DNA of 64,000 bases from Paraburkholderia silviterrae (GCF_004353915.1 NZ_SMRP01000006.1:82447-146446), one strand, 5' to 3'. Positions 38,900 to 48,720 are shown, counted from the stretch's first letter. Program-made: numbers and translations. Notes: generated by a model from the sequence alone, not told the origin.

Positions 38900-40321
38900 A
38901 TGACACGCTACGAACGCCTGGCGCAAAGCATGGCCGCCGAGATTCGGTCCGGCAACCTCGCGCCCGGCTCGCGCATGCCATCGCTGCGGCAGATCATTGC
39001 CCAACACGGCGTGAGCCAGTCCACCGCGACGCGCGCTTACTATCTGCTCGAACAATGGGGCCTGGTGCGCGCCGAGGAGCGCTCGGGCTACTATGTCGCT
39101 CCGCCCTCGAAGCCCGCTGGCGCCACATCACGCGCGACGCCGGGCGATACGGCCACCGTTGACATCAGCGAGCTCGTCTTCTCGGTGCTCGACGCCGCCA
39201 AACGGCCCGGTATCGTGCCGCTCGGCTCCGCCTTCCCTTCGCCTTTGCTCTTTCCGCTATCGCGCCTCGCCAAATCGCTGGGTCAGGCCGCGCGCAGCGT
39301 GAGCCCGTGGAGCACGGTCGTCGACCTGCCGCCGGGCAACGAGAGCCTGAGGCGGCAGATCGCGCTGCGCTACATGCGCGTGGGCATCTCGCAGCCGGCC
39401 GAGGACATCATCATCACCAACGGCGCACTCGAAGCGCTCAATCTTTGCCTGATGGCGGTCACCCAGCCCGGCGATATCGTTGCCGTCGAATCGCCGGGCT
39501 TCTACGCCGCCCTTCAGGCGATCGAGCGGCTCGGCCTGCGCGCCGTGGAGATTCCCGTGGATACGCAGACGGGCCTCGACCTCGACGCGCTAGCCGAGGC
39601 GCTCGACAGGCACCCCGTGCGCGCCTGCTGGTTCATGACGAATTTCCAGAACCCGACCGGCGTCACGCTATCGGCGGCAAAGAAAGAGGCGCTCGTCGAA
39701 CTGCTCGCGAAGCACGACGTCCCGCTCATCGAAGATGATGTCTACGGCGAGCTTCACTACGCGCCGAACTACCCGCCTCCGGCCATGGCCTTCGACCGGC
39801 ACGGGCTCGTCATGCATTGCGGCTCGTTTTCGAAAAATCTCGCGCCGGGCTATCGCGTTGGCTGGGCGAGCGCGGGGCGTTTCGCCGCGCGCGTGCAGCG
39901 CCTCAAGCTCATGACGACCATCTCGGCGAGCATTCCCGTACAGGCCGGCATTGCCGACTATCTGGAACACGGCGGCTACGAGCGCCACCTGAAGAAGATC
40001 CGCCTCGCCATGCAGCACCAGCGCGATGCGATGATCGAAGCGATCCGTCGCTGGCTGCCCGAAGGCACGCAATGCTCGCGCCCCGAAGGCGGGTACTTTC
40101 TCTGGCTCACCTTCCGCGAGCCCATTGACGCCATGGCGCTGCATCGTCTCGCCATCGAGCGCGGCATCAGCGTGGCGCCCGGGCCGATCTTTTCCGCGTC
40201 TCACGCTTTCGAGAATTGCATCCGGCTGAATTATGGCCATCCGTGGTCACCTCGTATCGACGAGGCGATCCGCACGCTCGCAGAACTGCTCGTCCATCCA
40301 GACGTGCGCGCACCATCGTGA
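38900..40321 (+). CDS. MocR-family regulator (GntR helix-turn-helix fused to aminotransferase domain)
   Basis: 473 residues. Residues 1-70 form a GntR winged helix (RYERLAQSMAAEIRSGNLAPG, then GVSQSTATRAYYLLEQWGLV). Residues ~110-470 form a type-I aminotransferase domain with PLP lysine in CGSFSKNLAPGYRVGW and Asp/Tyr partners in EDDVYGELHYAP. MocR proteins use PLP as a sensor and do not usually catalyse transamination. ATG 38900 fits the family start; a TTG at 38858 is also in frame. The sulfite reductase gene follows 117 bases later on the same strand, so it may be the regulated target. Confidence 0.9.
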   Translation: MTRYERLAQSMAAEIRSGNLAPGSRMPSLRQIIAQHGVSQSTATRAYYLLEQWGLVRAEERSGYYVAPPSKPAGATSRATPGDTATVDISELVFSVLDAAKRPGIVPLGSAFPSPLLFPLSRLAKSLGQAARSVSPWSTVVDLPPGNESLRRQIALRYMRVGISQPAEDIIITNGALEALNLCLMAVTQPGDIVAVESPGFYAALQAIERLGLRAVEIPVDTQTGLDLDALAEALDRHPVRACWFMTNFQNPTGVTLSAAKKEALVELLAKHDVPLIEDDVYGELHYAPNYPPPAMAFDRHGLVMHCGSFSKNLAPGYRVGWASAGRFAARVQRLKLMTTISASIPVQAGIADYLEHGGYERHLKKIRLAMQHQRDAMIEAIRRWLPEGTQCSRPEGGYFLWLTFREPIDAMALHRLAIERGISVAPGPIFSASHAFENCIRLNYGHPWSPRIDEAIRTLAELLVHPDVRAPS

Positions 40322-40438
40322 GCCACGCCGCATCTGCTGCGCCAGTTTATGCGTCATCTGCTGCTTGAGGTGCCTTCTGCGGCGCGATAAGGTCTTCGCA
40401 CCGCATCCACCGTATGCCCGGCATATTCGCAGCTACCT

Positions 40439-42229
40439 ATGTATCGCTACAACGAATTCGACAAGGCCTTCGTGGCGAACCGCGCGGCCCAGTTTCGTGA
40501 CCAGATCGAGCGCTGGCAAAGCGGCCAACTGAGCGAGGACGCGTTTCGCCCGCTGCGCCTGCAAAACGGCTGGTACGTGCAGCGTCACGCGCCAATGCTG
40601 CGTGTCGCCGTACCGTATGGCGAGCTATCGAGCGCGCAGCTTCGCGTGCTCGCACGGATTGCCCGCGAGTATGACCAGCCAGAAGCCGAGGTCTACCGCC
40701 GCGCCATGGAGGCCCAGCGCAAGCTCGGCACCGCTCGCCTGCCGACGCACCAGGCGCACTTCACGACGCGCACCAATGTCCAGTTCAACTGGATTCCGCT
40801 GTCGAAAGCCGCCGATGTGATGGATCTGCTCGCCACGGTCGACATGCACGGCATCCAGACGAGCGGCAACTGCATCCGCAATATTTCATGCGACGAGCGC
40901 GCAGGCGTGGCGCCAGACGAGATTGCCGACCCGCGGCCCTTCGCCGAAATCATGCGCCAGTGGACGACGCTGCATCCCGAGTTCGCGTTCCTGCCGCGCA
41001 AGTTCAAGATCGCGGTGACCGGCGCAACGGAAGATCGCGCGGCGACCGGCTGGCACGACGTCGGGCTGCGCCTCGTCCATGATGAAAGCGGCGAGTTGGG
41101 TTTTCGCGTCACGGTGGGCGGGGGCATGGGGCGTACGCCGGTCATCGGCATCGTGTTGCGCGAATTCCTGCCGTGGCGGCACATCATGAATTACATCGAG
41201 GCGATCGTTCGCGTGTACAACCAGTTCGGCCGGCGCGACAACAAATACAAGGCGCGCATCAAGATTCTTGCGAAAGCCGAGGGCCAACGCTTCGTCGACG
41301 AAGTCGAGGAGGAATTCCGGCAGATCGTCGAGTGCGACGGTGGCCCACATACGATCCCCCAAACCGAACTGGACCGCATGCGCGCGTATTTCGTCGTGCC
41401 GGAGCAAGCGGCCGCCTGGCGTCCTGCCGACCCGGCCACCGTCGCCGACCTGGAGGCCGCTGCCCGACAATCGCCGCAGCTACAGCGCTGGCTGGAGCGC
41501 AACGTCGCTGCGCACAAGAATCCGTTGATGCGTGTTGTCACCCTCTCCTTCAAGCGCCTGCTGCAGGCGCCCGGTGATGCATCGGCGGACCAACTCGAGC
41601 GCGTGGCGGATCTCGTGGACCGCTTCTCTGCGGGTGAAGCGCGCGTCACGCACACACAAAATATCGTGCTGCCGTGGGTTCACGTCGACGACCTGCTGTC
41701 GCTCTGGCGCGCGGCCGTCGACACGCAGCTCGCCAGCGCCAACGTGCATCTGCTCACCGACATGATCTCGTGCCCCGGCGGCGACTTCTGCGCGCTCGCT
41801 AACGCCCGCTCGCTGCCCATTGCACAGAGCATCATGGAACGCTACCAGGACCTCGACGAACTGAACGACATCGGCGAGATCGATCTGCATATCAGCGGCT
41901 GCATCAATTCGTGCGGCCATCATCACAGCGGTCATATCGGCATACTCGGCGTCGACAAGGACGGCGCAGAGTGGTACCAGATTACGCTCGGTGGCGCGGA
42001 CGGCTCCACGCGCAGTGGCGATGCGCGGCCCGGCAAGGTCATTGGCCCGTCGTTTGCTGCGCACGAAGTGACCGATGCCGTCGACGCAGTGCTCGGTTGC
42101 TATCTTTCGCTGCGCGAGCATCGCGGCGAAAGCCGCGAGACGTTCATCGAAACCGTGCGCCGCGTCGGGCTCGAACCCTTCAAGGCCGCCGCAGACACCG
42201 TTCGCGCAACGGCGGAGGATCTTGCATGA
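40439..42229 (+). CDS. cysI: Sulfite reductase hemoprotein (CysI/nitrite-sulfite reductase family)
   Basis: 596 residues with duplicated ferredoxin-like and siroheme domains. The 4Fe-4S/siroheme ligands are visible as DMISCPGGDFCALA and ISGCINSCGHHHSGH. N-terminal part includes the substrate-site run TSGNCIRNISCDERAG. The enzyme reduces sulfite to sulfide with six electrons. It overlaps the DUF934 gene by 4 bases. The usual cysHDN partners are absent here, so this looks like a separate copy dedicated to a specific sulfite source. Confidence 0.9.
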   Translation: MYRYNEFDKAFVANRAAQFRDQIERWQSGQLSEDAFRPLRLQNGWYVQRHAPMLRVAVPYGELSSAQLRVLARIAREYDQPEAEVYRRAMEAQRKLGTARLPTHQAHFTTRTNVQFNWIPLSKAADVMDLLATVDMHGIQTSGNCIRNISCDERAGVAPDEIADPRPFAEIMRQWTTLHPEFAFLPRKFKIAVTGATEDRAATGWHDVGLRLVHDESGELGFRVTVGGGMGRTPVIGIVLREFLPWRHIMNYIEAIVRVYNQFGRRDNKYKARIKILAKAEGQRFVDEVEEEFRQIVECDGGPHTIPQTELDRMRAYFVVPEQAAAWRPADPATVADLEAAARQSPQLQRWLERNVAAHKNPLMRVVTLSFKRLLQAPGDASADQLERVADLVDRFSAGEARVTHTQNIVLPWVHVDDLLSLWRAAVDTQLASANVHLLTDMISCPGGDFCALANARSLPIAQSIMERYQDLDELNDIGEIDLHISGCINSCGHHHSGHIGILGVDKDGAEWYQITLGGADGSTRSGDARPGKVIGPSFAAHEVTDAVDAVLGCYLSLREHRGESRETFIETVRRVGLEPFKAAADTVRATAEDLA

Positions 42230-42621
42230 AGACCGTTGCACGCATTCGCCTGCTCGGCGCACACGACAATGCGGCTGATGCAGCCACGCCCGTACTCGCC
42301 TTGCCAAACGACGCCGACCCGCTCGCCTATGCTGCCGAAATTGCAGGCGCCGCACGCGTCGAGCTGCACTTCCCGTCATTCACCGATGGCCGCGCGTATA
42401 GCCAGGCTTATCTCGTGCGTCGCCGCCTCGGCTTCAAGGCAGACCTGCGGGCGACGGGCGAAGTGCTCGTCGATCAGTTGCTGCAGATGGAGCGCATGGG
42501 TTTTTCAAGTGCGGTGCTGGGCACGGACATCGCCCTGGCAGACGCACAGCGTCAGCTCGAGCGCTTCCCGGCGTTCTACCAAGGCGACCTCATTCGCGAA
42601 GCGCCTTATCGGGAAGCTTGA
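42226..42621 (+). CDS. DUF934 protein (sulfite reductase partner)
   Basis: 131 residues. The DUF934 signature is clear: VELHFPSFTDGRAYSQAYLVRRRLGFKADLRATGEVLVDQ. The family nearly always follows cysI in betaproteobacteria and is assumed to assist sulfite reduction, perhaps in electron supply. ATG 42226 overlaps the cysI stop (ATGA), so translation is coupled. Confidence 0.9.
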   Translation: MKTVARIRLLGAHDNAADAATPVLALPNDADPLAYAAEIAGAARVELHFPSFTDGRAYSQAYLVRRRLGFKADLRATGEVLVDQLLQMERMGFSSAVLGTDIALADAQRQLERFPAFYQGDLIREAPYREA

Positions 42622-43242
42622 ACAACGCAACATGACGCGCAGCAACCCTGTGGAGACGAAAATACGAATGAGAAATTCGCGCTCTTTTATTATGCTAAAT
42701 ATGTGTGCGCATATGGCACAGCCGAAGCACGCGATTGCCTGATCATCCATGCACTCACGGTCCTCAAGCCTGACTATGAACTGATCGTCGACAAGGGCCT
42801 CGCGGTCTATGGCGCAATGACCGATGACATATGGTCAATGCATACCTGAGATGGATTTCCGGCATTCCGCCGTGGACAATTCCGCAGCCTTCACGAACGT
42901 CAGTCGTTAGCGATACGTTTGCGAATTCAAACAATCTTTACTTCGAAATCCCCTCGATCAACACAAGCCATCCGTCGGTGCCACTTCGCCGGCTCTCTTC
43001 TGTGTCAAGCGTTGAGAGATCTCGATCGGGAATTGCCAAAGAGATGCTGACAATGCCGGAGCGGGCGCGGCTGCATCCACGCGGCTGGACCGCCTCGCAG
43101 CTGAGCGCCCCAGACGCACGACGCGCCTTCGGCTGGCACCCGCTCGGGCAGCACACCGGCGAGCGCGCCGATCACGACGTCCGGCAGGTACTGGCCGATG
43201 ATATGTCGTGCGCACACAGGCCACGGCCGCTGCACAGGGACA
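42622..43242. other. Intergenic region; one start-less open stretch
   Basis: Directly after the DUF934 stop, the + frame stays open to TGA 42847-42849 and reads FALFYYAKYVCAYGTAEARD then LIIHALTVLKPDYELIVDKG. It is AT-richer than its neighbours and has no plausible start codon, so it may be a gene fragment. I see nothing supported in 42850-43242. Confidence 0.4.
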
Positions 43243-44340
43243 CTAGATCCCCGACTTCAGTTGACTCCATAACCGATGTTCAAGCCGAAGAATTTCAGCC
43301 GGCATTGGCTTGAGCGGATACAACGTTTTCATCACCGACTCAGGAGGATAGATGCCCGGATCGCTTGCGAGCTCCGGATTCACGTATTTGCGCGCCGCGA
43401 GGTTGGCGGTGGGGTAATACACCTTGTTCGTAATCTCCGCATTGATTTCCGGCTTCTCGATGAAGTTGATCCATGCGAGAGCCGCCTCGGGGTCCGGTGC
43501 GTCTTTCGGGATCGCCATGATGTCGAACCCCACCGGCGCGCCACTTGTCGGAATCACATAGCTGATCTGGTAGGGCTTGTGCGCTTCGAGCGCACGGTGC
43601 TTCGCGATGTTCACGTCGCCGGAGTACCCGAGCGCGAGACAGATGTCCGCGCTCGCAAGATCGTTGATATAACCCGACGAGTTGAACTGGGCGATATACG
43701 GACGAATCTGCTTTAGCACATCGAAGGCGGCTTGGTAGTCGGTGGGATTCGTGCTGGCCGGGTCCTTATGCAGGTAGTGCAGCACCTCGGGAAAGACATC
43801 GGTCGGCTCGTCGAGCACCGAGACGCCACATTGTTTGAGCTTCGCTGCGTTTTTTGGATCGAGGAGCAGGTTCCAGTCGTCGATCTGCGCGTCGTTGCCG
43901 AGCACGGCCTTGACGCGTGTGACGTTGATGCCGAGGCCGATCGTCACCCACGCCCACGGAATACCGTACCGGTTGCCGGGATCGGCGTCCTGCACCATCG
44001 CCATGATGGTCTTGTCGAGATTGACGAGATTCGGCAGCTTCGACTTGTCGAGCCGCTGGTAAATGCCCGCGCTGATCTGCTTCGCCATGAAGTTCGCCGA
44101 AGGCACCACCACGTCGTAGCCCGTGTTGCCGGCCAGCAGCTTGGTCTGTAACGTGTCGTTGCTGTCGTAAACGTCGTACTTCACTTTGATTCCCGTTTCC
44201 GATTCGAAATTGGCAACCGTGTTCTCGCCGATGTAATCGGACCAGTTATAGACGTTGAGCACTTGCCCCGCACTCGTCGCCATTGCGCTCGAGCCCAGCA
44301 GCGCGCAGCAAACCGCAGCCTTGCATAGAGACTGATTCAT
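43243..44340 (-). CDS. Polyamine ABC transporter periplasmic binding protein (PotF-like)
   Basis: 365 residues with a signal peptide (MNQSLCKAAVCCALLGSSAMATSA) and a PotD/PotF domain: LNVYNWSDYIGENTVANFE, YDVVVPSANFMAKQI and GRYGIPW-type segment NRYGIPWAWVTIGLGIN. Such receptors bind putrescine, spermidine or agmatine. No permease or ATPase genes are adjacent, so it may share a transporter elsewhere. It is followed upstream (122 bases) by agmatine deiminase on the same strand, which points to agmatine or putrescine use. Confidence 0.9.
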   Translation of the reverse strand: MNQSLCKAAVCCALLGSSAMATSAGQVLNVYNWSDYIGENTVANFESETGIKVKYDVYDSNDTLQTKLLAGNTGYDVVVPSANFMAKQISAGIYQRLDKSKLPNLVNLDKTIMAMVQDADPGNRYGIPWAWVTIGLGINVTRVKAVLGNDAQIDDWNLLLDPKNAAKLKQCGVSVLDEPTDVFPEVLHYLHKDPASTNPTDYQAAFDVLKQIRPYIAQFNSSGYINDLASADICLALGYSGDVNIAKHRALEAHKPYQISYVIPTSGAPVGFDIMAIPKDAPDPEAALAWINFIEKPEINAEITNKVYYPTANLAARKYVNPELASDPGIYPPESVMKTLYPLKPMPAEILRLEHRLWSQLKSGI

Positions 44341-44462
44341 GACCTTCTCCCAGGGGTGGCCAGATCGGCCGAATGTCGTGCTGTTTCATCAGCGCGCGGC
44401 CGTGCTCCTCGCGCGTGAGGTTCACGCGTCTCACGCGCCGACGTGGCCTTTTAGCGCCGCCC

Positions 44463-45569
44463 TTAGCGCAATTGCGCGGCGTACTGAGGCGAGGTGATGC
44501 AGGCGATGTTGCCGCCGCCCAGCAGGATCTCGCGGGTATTGGGGATGCCGATTATCCGGTGCTTCGGGAAGAGTTCGGCCAGCAGTCGCTGTGCCGGCAG
44601 ATCGTTGGGGTCCCCGAACTCGGGCACCACGACGACGCTATTGCCCACGTAGTAGTTGATGTACGAGGCACAGATGCGGGTGCCCGCTACGCGTGCCATG
44701 GCGGCGTCGCCGTGATCGAGGCCCGCGGCCTCTTCCCCGGTCCACTCCAGCACCGCCGGAGCCTGCATCTTGTGGATTTTCAGCCTGCGCCCCTTCGCGT
44801 CCGTCGCCTGGCTGAGGATAGCCCAGGCTTCCTGATAGATCTCGAACTGCGGATCGGCGGGATCGTCAGTCCATTGCATGACGAGTTCGCCCGGGCTGAC
44901 AAAGCACGCGAGGTCGTCGATGTGGCCGTCGGTCTCGTCGAACTTGCAGCCGCGCGGCAGCCAGATGACCTTGCTCGCACCGAGGTAGTCGAGCAGATGC
45001 TGCGTCACGGCTTCCTTGCCCATATGTGCATTGCGGTTGACATTCAGGAGGCACTGCTCGGTCGTGAGGACCGTACCCTCGCCGTCGCACTGGATACCGC
45101 CCATCTCCGCGATGATGGGTGCGCGGTAGCGGTCGGTGCGTTCGGCCTCGAGTATCTTCTGGGCGATCTGGTCGTCCTTGTCCCACGGAAAGTAGATGCC
45201 GCCGTTCAGGCCGCCATAGGCGTTGAACTGGAAATCGACGCCGCGCACCTCACCCTGGTTGTTGAGCAGCCAGGCCGGGCCGCTGTCGCGAAACCAGGAA
45301 TCGTTCACGGTCATCTCGAGCACGCGGACGTGTGGCGGCAGCATGGCGCGCGCGTTCGCGTACTGGCGCGACGAGGCGCACACCGTAACGGGATCGCTTT
45401 CGGCAATGGCTACCGCGATCTCCACCCAGACCTTTTGCGCGGGCTTGCCGCCATTGCGCCAGACATCGGGGCGTTCGGGCCAGCCGAGCCAGCAGCCGGC
45501 CTTGGCCTCGAACTCGCCGGGGCAGCGGAAGCCGTCGTTGCGCGGAAGGGTGCTGAGGGTACGTGCCAT
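44463..45569 (-). CDS. aguA: Agmatine deiminase
   Basis: 368 residues, peptidyl-arginine-deiminase fold. N-terminal CWLGWPERPDVWRNGGKPAQ, the Asp/His pair in the middle (FDETDGHIDDLACFV), and the catalytic Cys near the C-terminus in LLGGGNIACITSPQ. It converts agmatine to N-carbamoylputrescine and ammonia. No aguB amidase is in the window. Start ATG 45569 (MARTLSTLPRNDGF) gives family length. Confidence 0.92.
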   Translation of the reverse strand: MARTLSTLPRNDGFRCPGEFEAKAGCWLGWPERPDVWRNGGKPAQKVWVEIAVAIAESDPVTVCASSRQYANARAMLPPHVRVLEMTVNDSWFRDSGPAWLLNNQGEVRGVDFQFNAYGGLNGGIYFPWDKDDQIAQKILEAERTDRYRAPIIAEMGGIQCDGEGTVLTTEQCLLNVNRNAHMGKEAVTQHLLDYLGASKVIWLPRGCKFDETDGHIDDLACFVSPGELVMQWTDDPADPQFEIYQEAWAILSQATDAKGRRLKIHKMQAPAVLEWTGEEAAGLDHGDAAMARVAGTRICASYINYYVGNSVVVVPEFGDPNDLPAQRLLAELFPKHRIIGIPNTREILLGGGNIACITSPQYAAQLR

Positions 45570-45658
45570 GCGTTCGCTCCATGTGGTGGAAGGCGTGCCA
45601 GTGAAAGACCGGCATTCATGGCGTCATCGTAGGTTGAGATTTTTTCGCCGACTAATGA

Positions 45659-46579
45659 TCAATTCTCTGTAATAGGTGAGTTGAATTCACACAAGAATGG
45701 CGTGAGACCGGCGAACTGCATGAACGCCGAAAGCCGGGGTTCCTTGCGCTTGCGGCGTTCGGCAACCAGGTAGTAGTTGCCGGGCGAAGGCACCGACATG
45801 GCGAACGGCCGGATCAGGCGGCCGGACTTGAGTTCTTCGCCGGCGGTGAGCACGTCGGCGAGACACACGCCGACTTTCTGCAGCGCGGCCTCGATCGCGA
45901 TGCCCGAGTGGGCGAAGTGCAGGTTGCGCGACGGTGCAGGCAGTGCAGCCGCGTGTATGCCGAGCCAGGTGGCCCACGTCTTGCCGTCCGAGTCGTCGTG
46001 GAGCAGGCAGAAGCGTGCAAGATCAGCAGGACACTGCAGGCTGTCCGCCCCTTCGACCAGACCGGGATGACACACCGGGAAGAACTCGATCGCTCGAAAC
46101 GGCGCGACCCAGTAGCGTGTCCAGTCGGCGTCGCTCATCGCGTAGAGAATCGTGATGTCTGCCGCCGGATTGACTTCTGTGGACTCGCTGTCATGCACCA
46201 GCAGATGCACCGTAAGCCCGGGGTAGCGCTGCGCAAACTCGCCGATCACACGCGGGAAGAAGCGATGCGCGAGCTCGGCTGGCGCCGATATCTTGAGCGA
46301 GCCGCGCATACCGGGATGCGCGGCGTCGCTGCATGCTTCGGCCATCATGTCGAGAGCCTGCTCGACTGAGTGCAGCAGGCGCAGGCCCGCGTCTGTGAGT
46401 TGAACCTGGCGGCCCTGCTTTTCAAAGAGCGTCGTCTTGAGCGCCTCTTCGAGCGCACGCACCTGATGGCTGATTGCACTGTGCGTGACGCACAGCTCTT
46501 CGGCGGCCCGGCCGAAGTGGCGGTGGCGCGCGGCGGCCTCGAAGGTCCTGAGTGCACTCAGTGGGGGAAGTTTCCGCAT
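45659..46579 (-). CDS. LysR-family transcriptional regulator (GcvA-like)
   Basis: 306 residues. Helix-turn-helix FGRAAEELCVTHSAISHQVRALEEAL at residues 20-45, then a periplasmic-binding-type effector domain. The N-terminus MRKLPPLSALRTFEAAARH is the GcvA-like pattern; the longer frame to 46732 has no relation to the family. It sits upstream of aguA on the same strand rather than divergent, 89 bases away, and probably controls the agmatine genes. Confidence 0.9.
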   Translation of the reverse strand: MRKLPPLSALRTFEAAARHRHFGRAAEELCVTHSAISHQVRALEEALKTTLFEKQGRQVQLTDAGLRLLHSVEQALDMMAEACSDAAHPGMRGSLKISAPAELAHRFFPRVIGEFAQRYPGLTVHLLVHDSESTEVNPAADITILYAMSDADWTRYWVAPFRAIEFFPVCHPGLVEGADSLQCPADLARFCLLHDDSDGKTWATWLGIHAAALPAPSRNLHFAHSGIAIEAALQKVGVCLADVLTAGEELKSGRLIRPFAMSVPSPGNYYLVAERRKRKEPRLSAFMQFAGLTPFLCEFNSPITEN

Positions 46580-47624
46580 GGGTTCGCATAGCGCACGTGC
46601 GCGACGAGGGTCGAGGGTCGAAACTCGCTGTGCCAATGCGTCGCTCGCGCCACGACATGGGTCACGCGCGACTATTCTAACGTGGGTCGATGGGTGCACT
46701 GCACTTCGCCTGCTCCAACGCGATTGGTGCACTCAACCAGCGTGCAATGCCAACGAAAGTTGTGCCACTCGGTGCGGCCGCGGGCTGCAAGCCGCTCTAT
46801 ACGTGCAAGCCGAAGATCCCCTTCGGCCGAACATGCCGGAAAAATGTGCGTTCGGTGGCCATGCACGTAAGTCGATGCAAGTCTGGTTGAAAAATTGGTC
46901 TTTTACTTGTGTGAGCGTTTCAGTTTTTCACGGAAAGGCGAGGCACAACAACGCTATTACGATAAGTTTCTTACCATTGCAGCAGGTAAACCTTTAGGAC
47001 TCCCGTTGGAACGCAACTACAATTGTGATTGCGGCTCCAGGCCCGAAGAAGGTGACGAGCTTCGTCGTGTAGCACGCCGCGATTGCCCATCCATCCTGCG
47101 GATGGACACGTGGTATGAATCACGCCAGCTGGGTCTGCACCGTTCGGTAGTGGCATAACGTCGTCTTGGTTTGGATTTGTAAAACCTGCTCTGCGGACCG
47201 CATCATGCCGCGCAGTGATTAACGGCAATTCTTACAAAAAGCTTTAGCCTGCAGGCTCGAACCTCCGAAGGATGACCGGCGATTGAGTATTTGCGTTCCT
47301 GCCTCGGCAGGATTGCCGACAACGAGTGCCTCACAATGTCTAGTCGCTCAGTCATTTGAAGTGGGCTGCCGCGTCAGAATGTGCCTCCTGACTGACTGTC
47401 CCCCCCTTCTGCCCGAGGTCGGCCATCCGGTTTGTATTTGCGTCAATCGGCTCTGTTGAGTGCGTTGTGAACAGCAACCGCGAGTTCGTCGAGCGGTCGA
47501 TGCGTTGCCAAATAACTCGCTGTTACCAATCTCGCACCGCCGTTTCACCTGTGTCCAGGTCCGCCACCTACACTCCGAACCGTGCTCACCAACAACGCAC
47601 TAAAGTTGCGGAGGAGTAGCGAAA
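46580..47624. other. Gene-poor, lower-GC stretch
   Basis: About 1 kb with no supported gene. Composition drops around 46890-47030 (many A/T runs), unlike the flanking genes. A small perfect hairpin TCCTGCC-TC-GGCAGGA lies at 47297-47312 and may be a terminator without T tract. This marks the start of the accessory block reaching to 57.5 kb. Confidence 0.45.
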
Positions 47625-47930
47625 ATGAATAAGACGATTCTCGGCGTGGTACTGGGCGCGGCTGCATTGGCCGCGTCGACGGCTGCAAGCGCACACGTGG
47701 ATGTTGCTTTGGGGATTGGTGTTCCCGTCGTAGCCTACGCACCAGCTCAACCTGTGTACGTTGCTCCTCCGCCTGTCGCGTACGCGCCTGCTCCGGTTGC
47801 GATGGCCTATCGCGACGACGATGACTGGCGTAGGCGTGAGTGGCGGGAACACGAATGGCGAGAACACGAACGTCGCGAGCACCAATGGCGTGAGCACGAG
47901 TGGCACGACCGTGGCGACTGGCGCTATTAA
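47625..47930 (+). CDS. Secreted His/Trp/Arg-rich small protein
   Basis: 101 residues: signal peptide MNKTILGVVLGAAALAASTAASA, then HVDVALGIGVPVVAYAPAQP, a Pro/Val/Tyr segment (VYVAPPPVAYAPAPV) and a C-terminal run of WREHE-type repeats (EWREHEWREHERREHQWREH). The tail is highly charged and His-rich, which might bind metal. It is a paralogue of the gene at 50212, sharing AHVDV-IGVP and VYVAPPPV. Behind GGAGGAG. No function is known. Confidence 0.75.
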   Translation: MNKTILGVVLGAAALAASTAASAHVDVALGIGVPVVAYAPAQPVYVAPPPVAYAPAPVAMAYRDDDDWRRREWREHEWREHERREHQWREHEWHDRGDWRY

Positions 47931-47966
47931 GCCGATTTAACGTGTGATACCACACAGGTGCCAATC

Positions 47967-48218
47967 ATGAAGCTGAATCACCGAGTTAGTACGTTCGTTG
48001 CCGCTGCAGCATTAGGACTGGCGGCAGCCGGAACAGCAAATGCAGCCGGCTGCCTGAAGGGCGCAGTCGTGGGCGGTGTAGCAGGCCACTACGCGGGACA
48101 CCACGCAGTCGTTGGAGCGGTCGGTGGCTGCATCGTGGGACGTCACGTCGCGAAGAAGCATGCGGAGGAGCGGGCCGCACAACAACAAGCAATCCGTTCG
48201 CAGAAGCTAACCACGTGA
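47967..48218 (+). CDS. Secreted glycine-zipper-like small protein
   Basis: 83 residues with signal peptide MKLNHRVSTFVAAAALGLAAAGTANA, then a Gly/Ala/Val-rich segment GAVVGGVAGHYAGHHAVVGAVGG that looks like a 17-kDa-antigen-type glycine zipper, and a charged tail HVAKKHAEERAAQQQ. Two Cys (residues about 29 and 55) may pair in the periplasm. It follows the His/Trp-rich gene by 36 bases and is probably in the same transcript. Confidence 0.7.
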   Translation: MKLNHRVSTFVAAAALGLAAAGTANAAGCLKGAVVGGVAGHYAGHHAVVGAVGGCIVGRHVAKKHAEERAAQQQAIRSQKLTT

Positions 48219-48337
48219 TACCCGGCTGCGGCTCTAACAGCCGCAGCCGAGGACGCCGATTCGAGTTGTGTTATCGTGGTCACATACGACCTGCACTTAT
48301 CTGCTCAAGAATGGTATCCAGAGCGGAGCACAACTAG

Positions 48338-48679
48338 ATGGACGAACGAAAACGAGACAGCATTGTTGCCTACCTGCGACGCAGGATGGCCGAGTTGGGA
48401 ATCGAACCCAGCGATGTCGCTGCGTCACTTGCGGCGGACCAGGAGAAAATGCGAGCGGCACGTTACCGCGATGCCAGTGGCAACACCTGGGACGGCAAAG
48501 GCGATACCCCACAGTGGGTGCTCCAGGCGACCAGCGCCGGACAGTCGCTGGAGCACTTTGCAATCAGCGGGACGCCGGAACCCAAATCAGGAAAGCACGC
48601 CAGCGTAGATTGGGGCAATGACCCGTTCGCTGGCAGCAGACTCGCGACAAATAAAATGGAGCGCCTCGGAGCTGCCTGA
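48338..48679 (+). CDS. H-NS-family DNA-binding protein with short N-terminus
   Basis: 113 residues. The C-terminal half carries the H-NS DNA-binding pattern: RYRDASGNTWDGKGDTPQWV followed by AGQSLEHFAI. The N-terminus (MDERKRDSIVAYLRRRMAELGIEPSDVA) is a short helix unlike the usual 50-residue oligomerisation coil. It may therefore bind DNA without long filaments, or form mixed complexes. It lies inside accessory DNA, where H-NS proteins commonly silence genes. Confidence 0.8.
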   Translation: MDERKRDSIVAYLRRRMAELGIEPSDVAASLAADQEKMRAARYRDASGNTWDGKGDTPQWVLQATSAGQSLEHFAISGTPEPKSGKHASVDWGNDPFAGSRLATNKMERLGAA

Positions 48680-48720
48680 GTTTTGCCCCATGCCCTGTTC
48701 CGCGCCCCTTGGATGCATCG

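Noticed and set aside
47840..47925. CRISPR-like repeats
   Set aside because: The short repeats encode WREHE units within a protein; no spacers, and no array elsewhere in the window.
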